NCBI RefSeq assembly: GCF_016722895.1
Contig: NZ_JAEQNA010000011.1
Span: 85,606 to 149,605, forward strand
DNA length: 64,000 nt
From: Ramlibacter aurantiacus
GTDB taxonomy: Bacteria > Pseudomonadota > Gammaproteobacteria > Burkholderiales > Burkholderiaceae_C
Reading direction: 5' to 3'
Shown here one piece after another: positions 10,561-18,137 of this stretch (position 1 is its first letter; every line of letters begins with the position of its first letter). The notes under the pieces are model-generated. The model was not told the origin of the DNA, searched no databases, and saw only the letters and a program-made list of their open reading frames with translations. Position numbers and translations under genes: made by a program.

Positions 10561-10833
10561 ATGGCACAAGGAAAGCGCATCTCGGTCGACATCTCCCCGG
10601 CCGCCCTCGCGGCCATCGAGGCCCTGGCGGCAGCGGCCCGCGAGGCCCGACTGGCGGCCGGCGAGGGGCAGGCTGCCGCCGCCGCCCGGCTGGGGGTCCA
10701 TGTCCAGACGATCGGCCGCATCGAGCGCGGCGAGCCCGGCGTGGCGATCGGCCACGTGGTCGGGATGCTGGCGCTCTACGGCATCTCGGTGGCTCCGGTG
10801 GACGCCTCGCCGCGGGGAAGCCCCCGGGCATGA
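10561..10833 (+). CDS. Small XRE-type helix-turn-helix regulator
   Basis: A 90-residue protein. Its central segment (about residues 25-65) reads as a helix-turn-helix: an Ala-rich helix, then AARLGVHVQTIGRIERGEPG, as in Cro/C1-type repressors and antitoxins. The C-terminal MLALYGISVAP is the usual helix and strand after the HTH. ATG at 10561 is 76 bases after ndvB. The stop codon overlaps the next start as ATGA (10830-10833), so the downstream MOSC fragment was probably translated with it. No toxin gene is evident. The target is unknown. Confidence 0.65.
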   Translation: MAQGKRISVDISPAALAAIEALAAAAREARLAAGEGQAAAAARLGVHVQTIGRIERGEPGVAIGHVVGMLALYGISVAPVDASPRGSPRA

Positions 10834-11030
10834 ACGACCTGCGCGCCCTGATGCGCGAGTTCCCCTTCCCCGGCCGGCTGGAGGCGATCTTCCTGCGGCC
10901 GGCCCGGGGTCGGGCGGCGCTGGGTGCGGCGGCTTGCGAGGCCCTGGACGGCCTCGGGCTCGAAGGTGACCGCGCGGGATTCCGTTCCCGAAACCACCAG
11001 GTGGCGTTCCTGCCCACCCGTTCACCCTGA
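10830..11030 (+). pseudogene. MOSC-domain protein, 5' fragment truncated by repeat array
   Basis: The first 60 or so residues match the N-terminus of MOSC-domain sulfur-carrier proteins: a PGRLEAIFLRPAR strand followed by GLGLEGDRAG, where the family has GLxGDR. The reading frame then runs into the first unit of the palindromic repeat array at about 11017 and stops at 11030 inside it. The rest of the MOSC domain, including its conserved Cys region, is absent before, within and after the array. I infer a gene broken by repeat insertion or by a deletion at the repeat. Confidence 0.6.
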
Positions 11031-11442
11031 GCCCGTCGAAGGGCGCGCGGGGCTTCGACGGGCTCAGCCAGAACGGGATTTGTGGTGCGCGCGAGGGCTG
11101 TTCGTTGAGGTTCCTACCGACCCGTTCACCCTGAGCCCGTCGAAGGGCGCGCGAGGGCTTCGACGGGCTCAGCCAGAACGGGATTTGTGGTGCGCGCGAG
11201 GGCTGTTTGTTGAGGTTCCAACCGACCCGTTCACCCTGAGCCCGTCGAAGGGCGCGCGAGGGCTTCGACGGGCTCAGCCAGAACGGGATTTGTGGTGCGC
11301 GCGAGGGCTGTTCGTTGAGGTTCCTACCGACCCGTTCACCCTGAGCCCGTCGAAGGGCGCGCGGGGCTTCGACGGGCTCAGCCAGAACGGGATGTGTGGT
11401 GCGCGCGAGGGCTGTTCGTTCGACGGGCTCAGCCCGAACGGG
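11017..11442. repeat. Tandem array of palindromic (REP-like) elements
   Basis: Four tandem units begin at 11017, 11121, 11226 and 11331, spaced 104, 105 and 105 bases, with a degenerate half-unit near 11418-11442. Each unit holds an imperfect palindrome with arms GAGCCCGTCGAAG and CTTCGACGGGCTC around a short GC-rich loop, followed by a spacer of about 50 bases. Units 1 and 4 lack one base in the loop compared with units 2 and 3, which explains the spacing. Because 105 is divisible by three, an artificial open frame with a 35-residue period crosses the array. From the end of the array to the cupin gene (11443-11603) nothing further is recognised except that gene's ribosome binding site. Confidence 0.9.
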
Positions 11443-11603
11443 AGCGGGAATTTCTGCTCCACCTGATTAGCGGGACGGCTTCGCGCCCAGGAACGTTTCG
11501 GGAACGCCGGGTGCGCACGATGACCACCAGGCCGCCAAACCCTTCCGGATGCAAGGCGGTCCCGAAACCGCGCATCCACCGAACCCATCAGGAGGCTCCC
11601 ACC

Positions 11604-11990
11604 ATGCACATCGCCAAGGAAAACGTCGACGTCAAGCTGCAGATCCCCGGTGCCACCGCGCGCCTGCAGACCGACTTCGGCGACGTCGCCGGTTACGGGC
11701 GCATCAGCGCCGAATACTTCAGCCTGGCCGCGGGCGTGGACACCACGCCGATCTTCGTCGGGCTGCAGGGCAACGCGTGCCAGTGCCCGCACTGGGGCTA
11801 CGTGCTCAACGGCCGCATCACCACCACCAACGAGGCGGGCGAGCGCGAGACCGTCAAGACCGGCGACCTGTTCTACTGGCCGCCTGGGCACAACGTCGCG
11901 GTCGAGGAAGACGCGGACTTCGTCATGTTCAGCCCGCAACACGAGCACCTGCACGTCATCGACCACATGAAAGCGAAGGTGGGCGCATGA
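11604..11990 (+). CDS. Cupin-fold protein
   Basis: A 128-residue single-domain protein with a cupin pattern: CPHWGYVLNG in place of the first metal motif, a GDLFYWPPGHNV turn, and FSPQHEHLHVIDH near the C-terminus, rich in His that could bind metal. The start is fixed by an AGGAGG box at 11590-11595 ahead of ATG 11604. Its stop overlaps the next start (ATGA at 11987-11990), so it is translationally coupled to the methyltransferase. The ligand or reaction is unknown. The coupling suggests the two proteins act together. Confidence 0.65.
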   Translation: MHIAKENVDVKLQIPGATARLQTDFGDVAGYGRISAEYFSLAAGVDTTPIFVGLQGNACQCPHWGYVLNGRITTTNEAGERETVKTGDLFYWPPGHNVAVEEDADFVMFSPQHEHLHVIDHMKAKVGA

Positions 11991-12805
11991 ACCCGAACCA
12001 GGCTCTGTGGGAGAAGGGGGACTTCACCCGCATCGCGCAGACCATGCGCGACAGCGGCGAGGCCCTGGTGCGGCAGGCCGGCATCACCCCCGGCATGCAG
12101 GTGCTGGACCTGGGTTGCGGGGACGGCACCACGGCCATCCCGGCGGCCCGGCTGGGGGCGCGGGTGACCGGGGTGGACATCGCGCGCAACCTGGTGGCCG
12201 CCGGCAACCAGCGCGCCGCGCAGGCCGGCGTGGCCGACCACTGCACCTTCATCGAAGGCGACGCGTGCGACCTGTCGTTCATCGAGAACCAGAGCTTCGA
12301 CCTGGTGATCAGCATCTTCGGGGCGATGTTCGCGCCGCGGCCGTTCGACGTCGCCCGTGAGATGGTGCGCGTGACGCGCCACGGCGGGCGCATCGTGATG
12401 GGCAACTGGATCCCCAACGATCCGACACTGGTGGCGCAGATCCTCAGGATCAGCAGCGCCTACGCGCCGCCGCCGCCCGAAGGCTTCATCAGCCCCATGA
12501 CCTGGGGATCGACGCCGCAGGTGATCGAGCGTTTCGGTGCGGCCGGCGTCGCATCGGAGGCGATCGCGTGGACGCGCGAGCCTTTCATCTTCGACTTCAA
12601 GGGATCGCCCGAGGCGTTCGTGGATCTGTTCCGCTCGTTCTACGGACCCACGATGAACGCCTTCGAGGCGGCGGCGCGGGACGGCCGCGAGCAGGCCCTG
12701 CGCAGCGAGCTGGTGACGCTGTTCGAGGCGCAGAACCAGAGCCAGTACCCCCACACCACGCTGGTGGCGGCCAACTTCCTGAAGGTGACCGTCGACGTGG
12801 GGTGA
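11987..12805 (+). CDS. Class I SAM-dependent methyltransferase
   Basis: A 272-residue protein with a classic SAM-binding motif I, VLDLGCGDG (residues 39-47), an acidic strand end at GVDIA, and EGDACDLSF plus FDLVISIFGAMFA for motifs II and III. The C-terminal half (APPPPEGFISPMTWGS onward) probably binds the substrate. It resembles small-molecule methyltransferases of the ubiquinone/sterol type, but the substrate cannot be named. The start codon overlaps the stop of the cupin gene by ATGA, so the two form an operon. Confidence 0.8.
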   Translation: MNPNQALWEKGDFTRIAQTMRDSGEALVRQAGITPGMQVLDLGCGDGTTAIPAARLGARVTGVDIARNLVAAGNQRAAQAGVADHCTFIEGDACDLSFIENQSFDLVISIFGAMFAPRPFDVAREMVRVTRHGGRIVMGNWIPNDPTLVAQILRISSAYAPPPPEGFISPMTWGSTPQVIERFGAAGVASEAIAWTREPFIFDFKGSPEAFVDLFRSFYGPTMNAFEAAARDGREQALRSELVTLFEAQNQSQYPHTTLVAANFLKVTVDVG

Positions 12806-12837
12806 GGGCCTGGACCTTGCCGCGGTCCGGGGCGCGA

Positions 12838-13692
12838 TCAGCGGCTTGGCACCAGGCTGCGGAAATGGCGCTCGACACGCGCCGCGTCGGCCTGCCGCCC
12901 CGTGAACAGCTCGAACGCGCCCACGGCCTGGCCCACGGCCATCGCGCCACCGTCCATGACGCGGCAGCCGAGGGCGCGCGCGGTACGCAGCAGATCGGTC
13001 TCGATCGGGAAGTACACGATCTCCGACACCCACATCGACGGCCGCAGCAGACTTGCAGGAATGGCCAGGCCAGGCAGCTTGGCCATGCCGGTCGGCGTGG
13101 CGTGGACAAGGCCCGTGGCGCCATGCAGGGCCTGCGCCGCATCGGCCAGCGCGACGGCCCGGGGCCCGAAGCGATCGAGCAGCGCCTGGGCCAGCGCCTG
13201 CGCGCGCGCCGCGTCCGCATCGACGATCCGCAATTCGCCCACGCCCATCCGGCACAGGGCGTCGGCGATCGCGCAGCCGGCTCCACCGGCGCCCAGCAGG
13301 ACGACCCGGCCGAGATCCGCGCCCGGCAGTGCGCGGCGCAGGCCCCAGGCCCAGCCCGACCCGTCGGTGTTGTGTCCGACGAGCCGGCCGTCGTGCAGCA
13401 CCACGGTGTTGACGGCGCCCATTTCCCGCGCCGGGGCTGAGAGTTCGTCGAGCAGCGGCACCACCGCCTGCTTGCACGGAAACGTGACGTTCAGGCCGTC
13501 GAAGCCGATGGTGCGCGCGGCCTCCAGCAGCATGGGCAGCTGCGCCAGCGAGCCGGGCGTGCGGTCCAGGTCGATCAGCTGGTAGTGCAGCCGCAGTCCC
13601 TGCTGTCGCGCCTCCTCCTCCTGCATCGCCGGCGTGAGCGACTGCTGGATGCCGGCGCCGACCAGGCCGCACAGGAACTTGTCGGCGGCCAC
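12838..13692 (-). CDS. Quinate/shikimate dehydrogenase, probably NAD-dependent
   Basis: A 284-residue member of the AroE superfamily. Substrate-site residues are present: S18-TP near GIQQSLTPAM, K74 in FPCKQ, and D110 in HNTDGSG. The dinucleotide fold is GAGGAG (134-139). After the second strand it has VDADAARA (D158, D160) where NADP-using AroE has Asn-Arg-Thr. The acidic loop is typical of NAD-dependent catabolic quinate/shikimate dehydrogenases such as actinobacterial QsuD. It starts at GTG 13692, three bases after the TRAP permease stop, as the last gene of the operon. I infer a catabolic role, probably oxidising quinate or shikimate taken up by the transporter; a biosynthetic role is less likely. 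Confidence 0.8.
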   Translation of the reverse strand: MAADKFLCGLVGAGIQQSLTPAMQEEEARQQGLRLHYQLIDLDRTPGSLAQLPMLLEAARTIGFDGLNVTFPCKQAVVPLLDELSAPAREMGAVNTVVLHDGRLVGHNTDGSGWAWGLRRALPGADLGRVVLLGAGGAGCAIADALCRMGVGELRIVDADAARAQALAQALLDRFGPRAVALADAAQALHGATGLVHATPTGMAKLPGLAIPASLLRPSMWVSEIVYFPIETDLLRTARALGCRVMDGGAMAVGQAVGAFELFTGRQADAARVERHFRSLVPSR

Positions 13693-13695
13693 GGT

Positions 13696-14994
13696 TTACC
13701 CGGTGTAGCCCGCCAGGCGCGGCAGCAGCAGAACGAAGTCGGGCCAGGCCACGACCAGCGCGAGCGCACCGGCCATCACCGCCAGGAAGGGCCAAGTCTC
13801 GCGCAGCAGCGCGGCCATCGGCACGTTGGCGACCTTCATCATCATGAACAGGAGCAGCCCGTAGGGCGGCGTGACCAGCCCGATCATGATGTTGAGCACC
13901 GCGATCACGCCGAAGTGCACCGGGTCGATGCCCAGCGCCTTGGCCGTGGGCAGCAGCACGGGCAGGATGACCAGGATGATGGTCGAGCCTTCGAGGAACG
14001 CACCGAGGACGAGCAGCAGCAGGTTGACCAGGAGCAGGAAACCGAGCGGCGACAGGTCGAGCCCGCTCAGCACGCGGCTCAGGCTGGCCGGGATGTTCTC
14101 CGAGGTGATCACGTAGTTGAAGACCAGCGCCCCGGCGATCAGCATGCCGATGGAGACACTCATGCGGGCGCTATCGAGCAGGCAATCGTAGAAGTCGCTC
14201 CAGCGCAGCTTGTAGAGCAGCACCGAGATCACGAGCGCATAGGCGGCCGCCACGCCGGCGGCCTCGGTCGGCGTGGTGACGCCGGAATACAGGCATCCGA
14301 GCAGGACCACCGGCAGCATCAGGGCCGGGAACGCCTGGCGGGTGACGCGCGGCATGTCGCGCAGCGGCACCTTCGGCTCGAGCGGGAAGTTGCGACGCTT
14401 GGCCAGCCACCAGATCAGGACCATCTGCACGGCGCCGAGCAGCAGGCCCGGCAGCACGCCGGCGATGAACAGGTAGCCGATGGAGGTGCCGGACACCAGC
14501 GCATACAGCACCAGCGGGATGGAGGGCGGCAGGATCGGGCCGATCACCGAGGAGACCGCGCTGAGGGCGGCGGCGAACTCGGGCGTGTAGCGCTTGCCGC
14601 GGGTCATCATCTCCTGCATCAGCTTGCCCGAGCCGGCCGCGTCGGCCAGCGCGCTGCCGGACATGCTGGCGAACACCACGCTCTGCAGCACGTTGACCTG
14701 CGCCAGCCCGCCGGGAAAGCGGCCGACGATCGCATTGCAGAAGCGAAGCAGTCGATCGAGGATGCTGCCGCTGCTCATGATGGCCGCCGCCAGGATGAAC
14801 AGCGGGATCGCCAGCAGCAGGAAGCTGGAGTAGGTGCCGTTGAGCAGCTGCTCCGCCGCGGCGCCCATGTCCATCCCCCGCAGGTACAGGTACAGGACGG
14901 AGCCGCCGATCATGGCGTGGCCGATCGGCACGCCGAGCAGGCTCAGGCCGACGATCGCGCCGAGTGCGAGGGGGAAGGGGCTGGTCAGGTTCAC
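13696..14994 (-). CDS. TRAP transporter large permease (DctM family)
   Basis: A 432-residue, very hydrophobic protein with about a dozen membrane segments. Family signatures include FASMSGSALADAAGSG, VIGPILPPSIPLVLYALVSG and TTPTEAAGVAAAYAL. It forms the sodium-driven translocation channel of a tripartite TRAP importer in the inner membrane, with the DctQ subunit and the DctP binding protein. The GTG start at 14994 overlaps the DctQ stop (GTGA), which sets the start. Length is normal for the family. Substrate specificity comes from DctP and cannot be read from the permease. Confidence 0.9.
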   Translation of the reverse strand: MNLTSPFPLALGAIVGLSLLGVPIGHAMIGGSVLYLYLRGMDMGAAAEQLLNGTYSSFLLLAIPLFILAAAIMSSGSILDRLLRFCNAIVGRFPGGLAQVNVLQSVVFASMSGSALADAAGSGKLMQEMMTRGKRYTPEFAAALSAVSSVIGPILPPSIPLVLYALVSGTSIGYLFIAGVLPGLLLGAVQMVLIWWLAKRRNFPLEPKVPLRDMPRVTRQAFPALMLPVVLLGCLYSGVTTPTEAAGVAAAYALVISVLLYKLRWSDFYDCLLDSARMSVSIGMLIAGALVFNYVITSENIPASLSRVLSGLDLSPLGFLLLVNLLLLVLGAFLEGSTIILVILPVLLPTAKALGIDPVHFGVIAVLNIMIGLVTPPYGLLLFMMMKVANVPMAALLRETWPFLAVMAGALALVVAWPDFVLLLPRLAGYTG

Positions 14995-15515
14995 GGGCTG
15001 GACGAAGTGACGCCCGGCGTGCCCGGTGCCGGCAGCGTGCCGCGGACCGCGCGGACCAGCCGGCGCAAGGAGCGCACGAGCACCGCCACCACGAAGACGA
15101 TGTAGATGGAGTAGGTGATGTCCATGCGCACGCCGAGGTACGAACTCTTCTCGACCTTCATGAACGTCACGTAGTCGTAGGCGGCGGGCAGCGACATGCC
15201 GAACAGCACCAGGACGCCCAGGGCGCCCACGGCGGTCATGACACGCCGGCGCGCCGGCCCGGCGCGATCGGCGATCAGTTCGATGCGGATCTCTTCGTCG
15301 TCCTTGAGCACGAAGGCCGCGCCCCACAGCACCAGCCACAGCCAGGCGGCCAGCGACAGCTCCGTGGTCCAGCCCACGGGCCAGTTGAACACGTAGCGCA
15401 GGACGATCTGCACGATGAAGGCGATGAAGATCACCGCCAGCAGGAGCGCCGCCACCGCCTCGGCGAAGCGGTGCAGCGGCGCCAGCGCGCGGCCCAGCAT
15501 GGCCCGGCCGCTCAC
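14991..15515 (-). CDS. TRAP transporter small permease (DctQ family)
   Basis: About 174 residues with four membrane helices. The first is AVAALLLAVIFIAFIVQIVL, followed by a conserved RYVFNWPVGWTTEL and LWLVLWGAAFVLKDDEEI, both typical of DctQ. It couples the periplasmic binding protein to DctM. GTG at 15515 overlaps the DctP stop codon, arguing for coupled translation. An in-frame ATG at 15500 is an alternative giving 169 residues. Its stop overlaps the DctM start. Confidence 0.85.
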   Translation of the reverse strand: MSGRAMLGRALAPLHRFAEAVAALLLAVIFIAFIVQIVLRYVFNWPVGWTTELSLAAWLWLVLWGAAFVLKDDEEIRIELIADRAGPARRRVMTAVGALGVLVLFGMSLPAAYDYVTFMKVEKSSYLGVRMDITYSIYIVFVVAVLVRSLRRLVRAVRGTLPAPGTPGVTSSSP

Positions 15516-16501
15516 TTCATGGCGTTGATCTTGCCGAGCATGCCGGCCGGCCAGTGCCTGGCCTCGTCCGATGCCAGGTACACCTTCTGCGCGTGCTCGC
15601 GGAAGGCGTTGAGGTTGGGCACGTAGACGTCCAGGCCGGCCTTGCGGAAGGTGTCCGCCAGTTCCGCCTCGCGCTTCTGGTGTTCCGCCGTGCTCCAGGC
15701 GATGGCCTTGTCGGCCGCCGCCTGGAAGGCGCGCTGCTTCGCGGGGGCCATCGCGTTCCAGGTCTTCATGTTGATGGTGAGCAGGTCGAAGGCCACCAGG
15801 TGCGAAGTCAGCACGATCTGCGACATGACCTCGTGGAACTTCATGTTCTGCACGTTCGGCAGCGGGTTGTCCTGGCCGTCGACCGCGCCGGTCTGCAGGC
15901 CCGTGTACGTCTCCGCATAGGCCATCGGCGTGGGATTGGCCCCGATGGAGCGCCCCAGCAGCTGCCATGCGTCGCCCGGCGGCATGCGCAGCTTCACGCC
16001 GGCCAGGTCGGCCGGCACGTTGACCTTCTTCTTCGGCTTGAGGCCGACGTGCCGGGTGCCGAAGAAGGTGGGGCCGAGGATCTTCACCTTGACCTGGTCC
16101 TCCACCATCTTCTTCATCTGCGCGCCCAGGTCGCTCGCGAAGAAGGCGTTGAGGTGGTCGGCATCGCGGAAGACGTAGGCGGCAGTCAGCAGCGACCAGG
16201 CCGGCACCTGCTTGGCGAAGTCCTGCGGCGCGATGTTGCCCATCTCCAGGTTGTCGCGCTGCAGGGCCACCAGTTCGGTGCCCTGCCGGAACAGCGTGGA
16301 GTTCAGGTGCGTCTCCAGCTTGTAGTCGGACTCGATGTCCTTGGCGAGCATCTTCATCATGTCCGCGCGGATGTCCTTGTCCGAGAACACGGCGGCGAAT
16401 CGCAGCGTGGGCTGCGACTGCGCGTGGGCCGGCAGCAGGGTGCCGGCGGACAGGGCGATGCCCGCGCCGAGAAGCGTACGCCGGTCGATGGGATGGTGCA
16501 T
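15512..16501 (-). CDS. TRAP transporter periplasmic substrate-binding protein (DctP family)
   Basis: A 329-residue secreted protein. The N-terminus DRRTLLGAGIALSAG followed by AHAQSQP looks like a Tat-type or Sec signal peptide with cleavage after AHA. The mature part has the DctP fold, including AYAETYTGLQTGAVDGQDNP, where an Arg earlier in the family (here within KLRMPPGD) usually binds the substrate carboxylate. It captures an organic acid in the periplasm for DctQM. Dehydroquinase-like and quinate/shikimate dehydrogenase genes in the same operon suggest a cyclic hydroxy-acid such as quinate, shikimate or dehydroshikimate. That is inference from context only. Confidence 0.85.
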   Translation of the reverse strand: MHHPIDRRTLLGAGIALSAGTLLPAHAQSQPTLRFAAVFSDKDIRADMMKMLAKDIESDYKLETHLNSTLFRQGTELVALQRDNLEMGNIAPQDFAKQVPAWSLLTAAYVFRDADHLNAFFASDLGAQMKKMVEDQVKVKILGPTFFGTRHVGLKPKKKVNVPADLAGVKLRMPPGDAWQLLGRSIGANPTPMAYAETYTGLQTGAVDGQDNPLPNVQNMKFHEVMSQIVLTSHLVAFDLLTINMKTWNAMAPAKQRAFQAAADKAIAWSTAEHQKREAELADTFRKAGLDVYVPNLNAFREHAQKVYLASDEARHWPAGMLGKINAMK

Positions 16502-16532
16502 GGTCGTCTCCTTGGGGTGGTCGTCGGAATGA

Positions 16533-17021
16533 TCAGGCCGCTGCGGCCGCGATGCGCTGGGCCACCGCGCGGATCGCCAGTTCGTAGCCCATGGCCCCGA
16601 AGCCGCAGATGACGCCGGTGGCCGCCAGCGACATCAGCGAGTGCTGGTAGAGCGGATCGCGCCGGTGGATGTTGGTGAGGTGGACCTCGGCGATGGGCTG
16701 GTCCACCGTCTTGAGCGCGTCCAGCAGGGGGATCGAGCGGAACGACAGTCCCGCGGGGTTGATGACGATCGCGGCGGCCCGCTCGCGCGCCTCCTGCACC
16801 CAATCCACCAGCACGCCCTCGTGGTTGGTCTGCCGGAATTCGCAGGCCAGGCCCAGGTCCGCGGCCAGCTTGCGGCACGAGGCCTCCACTTGCGCGAGCG
16901 TCGTGCTGCCGTACAGGTGCGGCTCGCGCACGCCCAGCAGGTTGAGGTTGGGGCCGTTCAGGACGTACAAGGTCCCGGTGGCCTGCTGCTGGCGATCCGG
17001 AGAAAGGGCTTGCGCGAACAT
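16533..17021 (-). CDS. Type II 3-dehydroquinate dehydratase homologue with altered active site
   Basis: A 162-residue protein with the type II dehydroquinase (AroQ) fold: VLNGPNLNLLG at 20-30, REPHLYG with the expected Arg32 and Tyr37, and EVHLTN at 112-117. The loop that carries the catalytic general-acid His in AroQ (family pattern INPG-x-x-[ST]-H-T-S) reads INPAGLSFRS here, so Phe94 replaces that His and Arg95 the following Thr. The DNA reads unambiguously. Either the enzyme is inactive as a dehydroquinase or it acts on a different substrate. It is the first gene of the TRAP operon and lies divergent from the IclR gene, so a catabolic role is likely. Confidence 0.8.
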   Translation of the reverse strand: MFAQALSPDRQQQATGTLYVLNGPNLNLLGVREPHLYGSTTLAQVEASCRKLAADLGLACEFRQTNHEGVLVDWVQEARERAAAIVINPAGLSFRSIPLLDALKTVDQPIAEVHLTNIHRRDPLYQHSLMSLAATGVICGFGAMGYELAIRAVAQRIAAAAA

Positions 17022-17087
17022 GGGCTGTTTTCCTGTGGCGTATTGAGCTGCTGGCTCGTCGATGGGAAGATTCTTGGGCTGCCATCA

Positions 17088-17109
17088 GAAAGACTTTCCG
17101 GTCTGGAAA
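17088..17109. promoter_or_regulatory. Candidate IclR operator in divergent promoter region
   Basis: Two overlapping palindromes lie in the 106-base gap between the aroQ-like gene and iclR: GAAAGACTTTC (17088-17098) and TTTCCGGTCTGGAAA (17095-17109). Size and AT-rich arms fit IclR-family operators. The site is 19 bases before the iclR start and about 67 before the operon start, well placed to control both genes. Confidence 0.5.
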
Positions 17110-17127
17110 CCTTTTTCACCATACAAG

Positions 17128-17922
17128 ATGAACATTGCGCTCGACCGTGGCCTCTCGGTGCTGGAGCACCTCGCCCGCTTTCCGGAGGGGCTGCCCATGT
17201 CCTTGCTGGCTTCGGAACTCGACATCCCCTTGAGCGCCTGCCATCGGGTGCTGGCGGACTTGCAGCGGCGCGGCTATGTGCGCCAGGCGCGCAGCCAGGG
17301 GGACTACGTGCTCACGACCAAGGTCGTGTCCCTCGGGCTCGGGTTCCTGAGCAGCGCCGGCATCGTCGAAGTGGCGCAGCCGCTGCTGGAGCGCCTGGCC
17401 CAGGCCTCCGGAGAACTGGTCCGCCTGTCGATCGTGGACGACAGCCGGCTCACCTGGGTGGCGCGCTCCCAGGGCACGCGGCAACTGGGGCTGCGCTACG
17501 ACCCCGACATGGGCATGGAAGCGCGCCTGTCATGCACGGCGTCCGGACACGGGTGGCTGATGTCGCTGTCCGACGAGCGGGCGCTGGAGCTCGTTTCGCG
17601 GCAGGGATTCGGCACGCCCGCCGAATACGGCCCCAAGGCGCCGACCACCATCAAGGCCTTGCTGGGTTTCCTGCATGCCGCCCGCGTGCGCGGCTACGCC
17701 CTCATCGACGAGGTGTTCGCCCCGGGAATGACCGCCATGGCCGCCCCCGTCCTGCGGCGCAAGGAATGCATCGGCGTCATCAGCATCGCCGGCCCTCGTG
17801 CGCGGCTGACCACGAGCCGGATGCACCAGCTGGCGCCTGCCCTGCTGGAAGCGGCGGCTGAACTGGGGCCGATCAGCAGCGCGTCGACCCTGTTCGGGCG
17901 GCCGCCCTTGGGAAAGGGCTGA
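17128..17922 (+). CDS. IclR-family transcriptional regulator
   Basis: A 264-residue protein. The N-terminal winged helix-turn-helix covers about residues 5-70 (MSLLASELDIPLSACHRVLA, RRGYVRQ). The C-terminal IclR effector domain runs from about 80 to 250 (SCTASGHGWLMSLSDE, APTTIKALLGFL, RGYALIDEVFAPGMTAMAAPV). ATG 17128 is chosen because homology starts directly after it; an upstream in-frame extension to 17062 would cover the palindromes. It is divergent from the TRAP operon and most likely controls it in response to the imported compound or a metabolite of it. Confidence 0.85.
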   Translation: MNIALDRGLSVLEHLARFPEGLPMSLLASELDIPLSACHRVLADLQRRGYVRQARSQGDYVLTTKVVSLGLGFLSSAGIVEVAQPLLERLAQASGELVRLSIVDDSRLTWVARSQGTRQLGLRYDPDMGMEARLSCTASGHGWLMSLSDERALELVSRQGFGTPAEYGPKAPTTIKALLGFLHAARVRGYALIDEVFAPGMTAMAAPVLRRKECIGVISIAGPRARLTTSRMHQLAPALLEAAAELGPISSASTLFGRPPLGKG

Positions 17923-18137
17923 TCTCGACGACGTGCCTCGGGTGGCCCACTGACGGGCCGATCCGGAGCGTGGAGTTCCGGCTTGGGGAAGGCAGATGAG
18001 CTTCGTAAAAAGCTTCGTGCGGTTCAGTGAATCTCTGGTTTTTCGGATCACCGCGGGCCACTAAAGTCGCCGCCCATGATGTGTCCTGTCCTGCCGCGGC
18101 GCACCGGCCGCACCCTCGAACGCACGAGGGCCCTCGC

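Noticed and set aside
7512..10721. 1069-residue minus-strand frame
   Set aside because: Antisense to the conserved GH94 end of ndvB; no family features.
10924..11466. Open frame with a 35-residue repeating protein
   Set aside because: It is created by the palindromic array, whose period of 105 bases keeps the frame open; no family match and no ribosome binding site.
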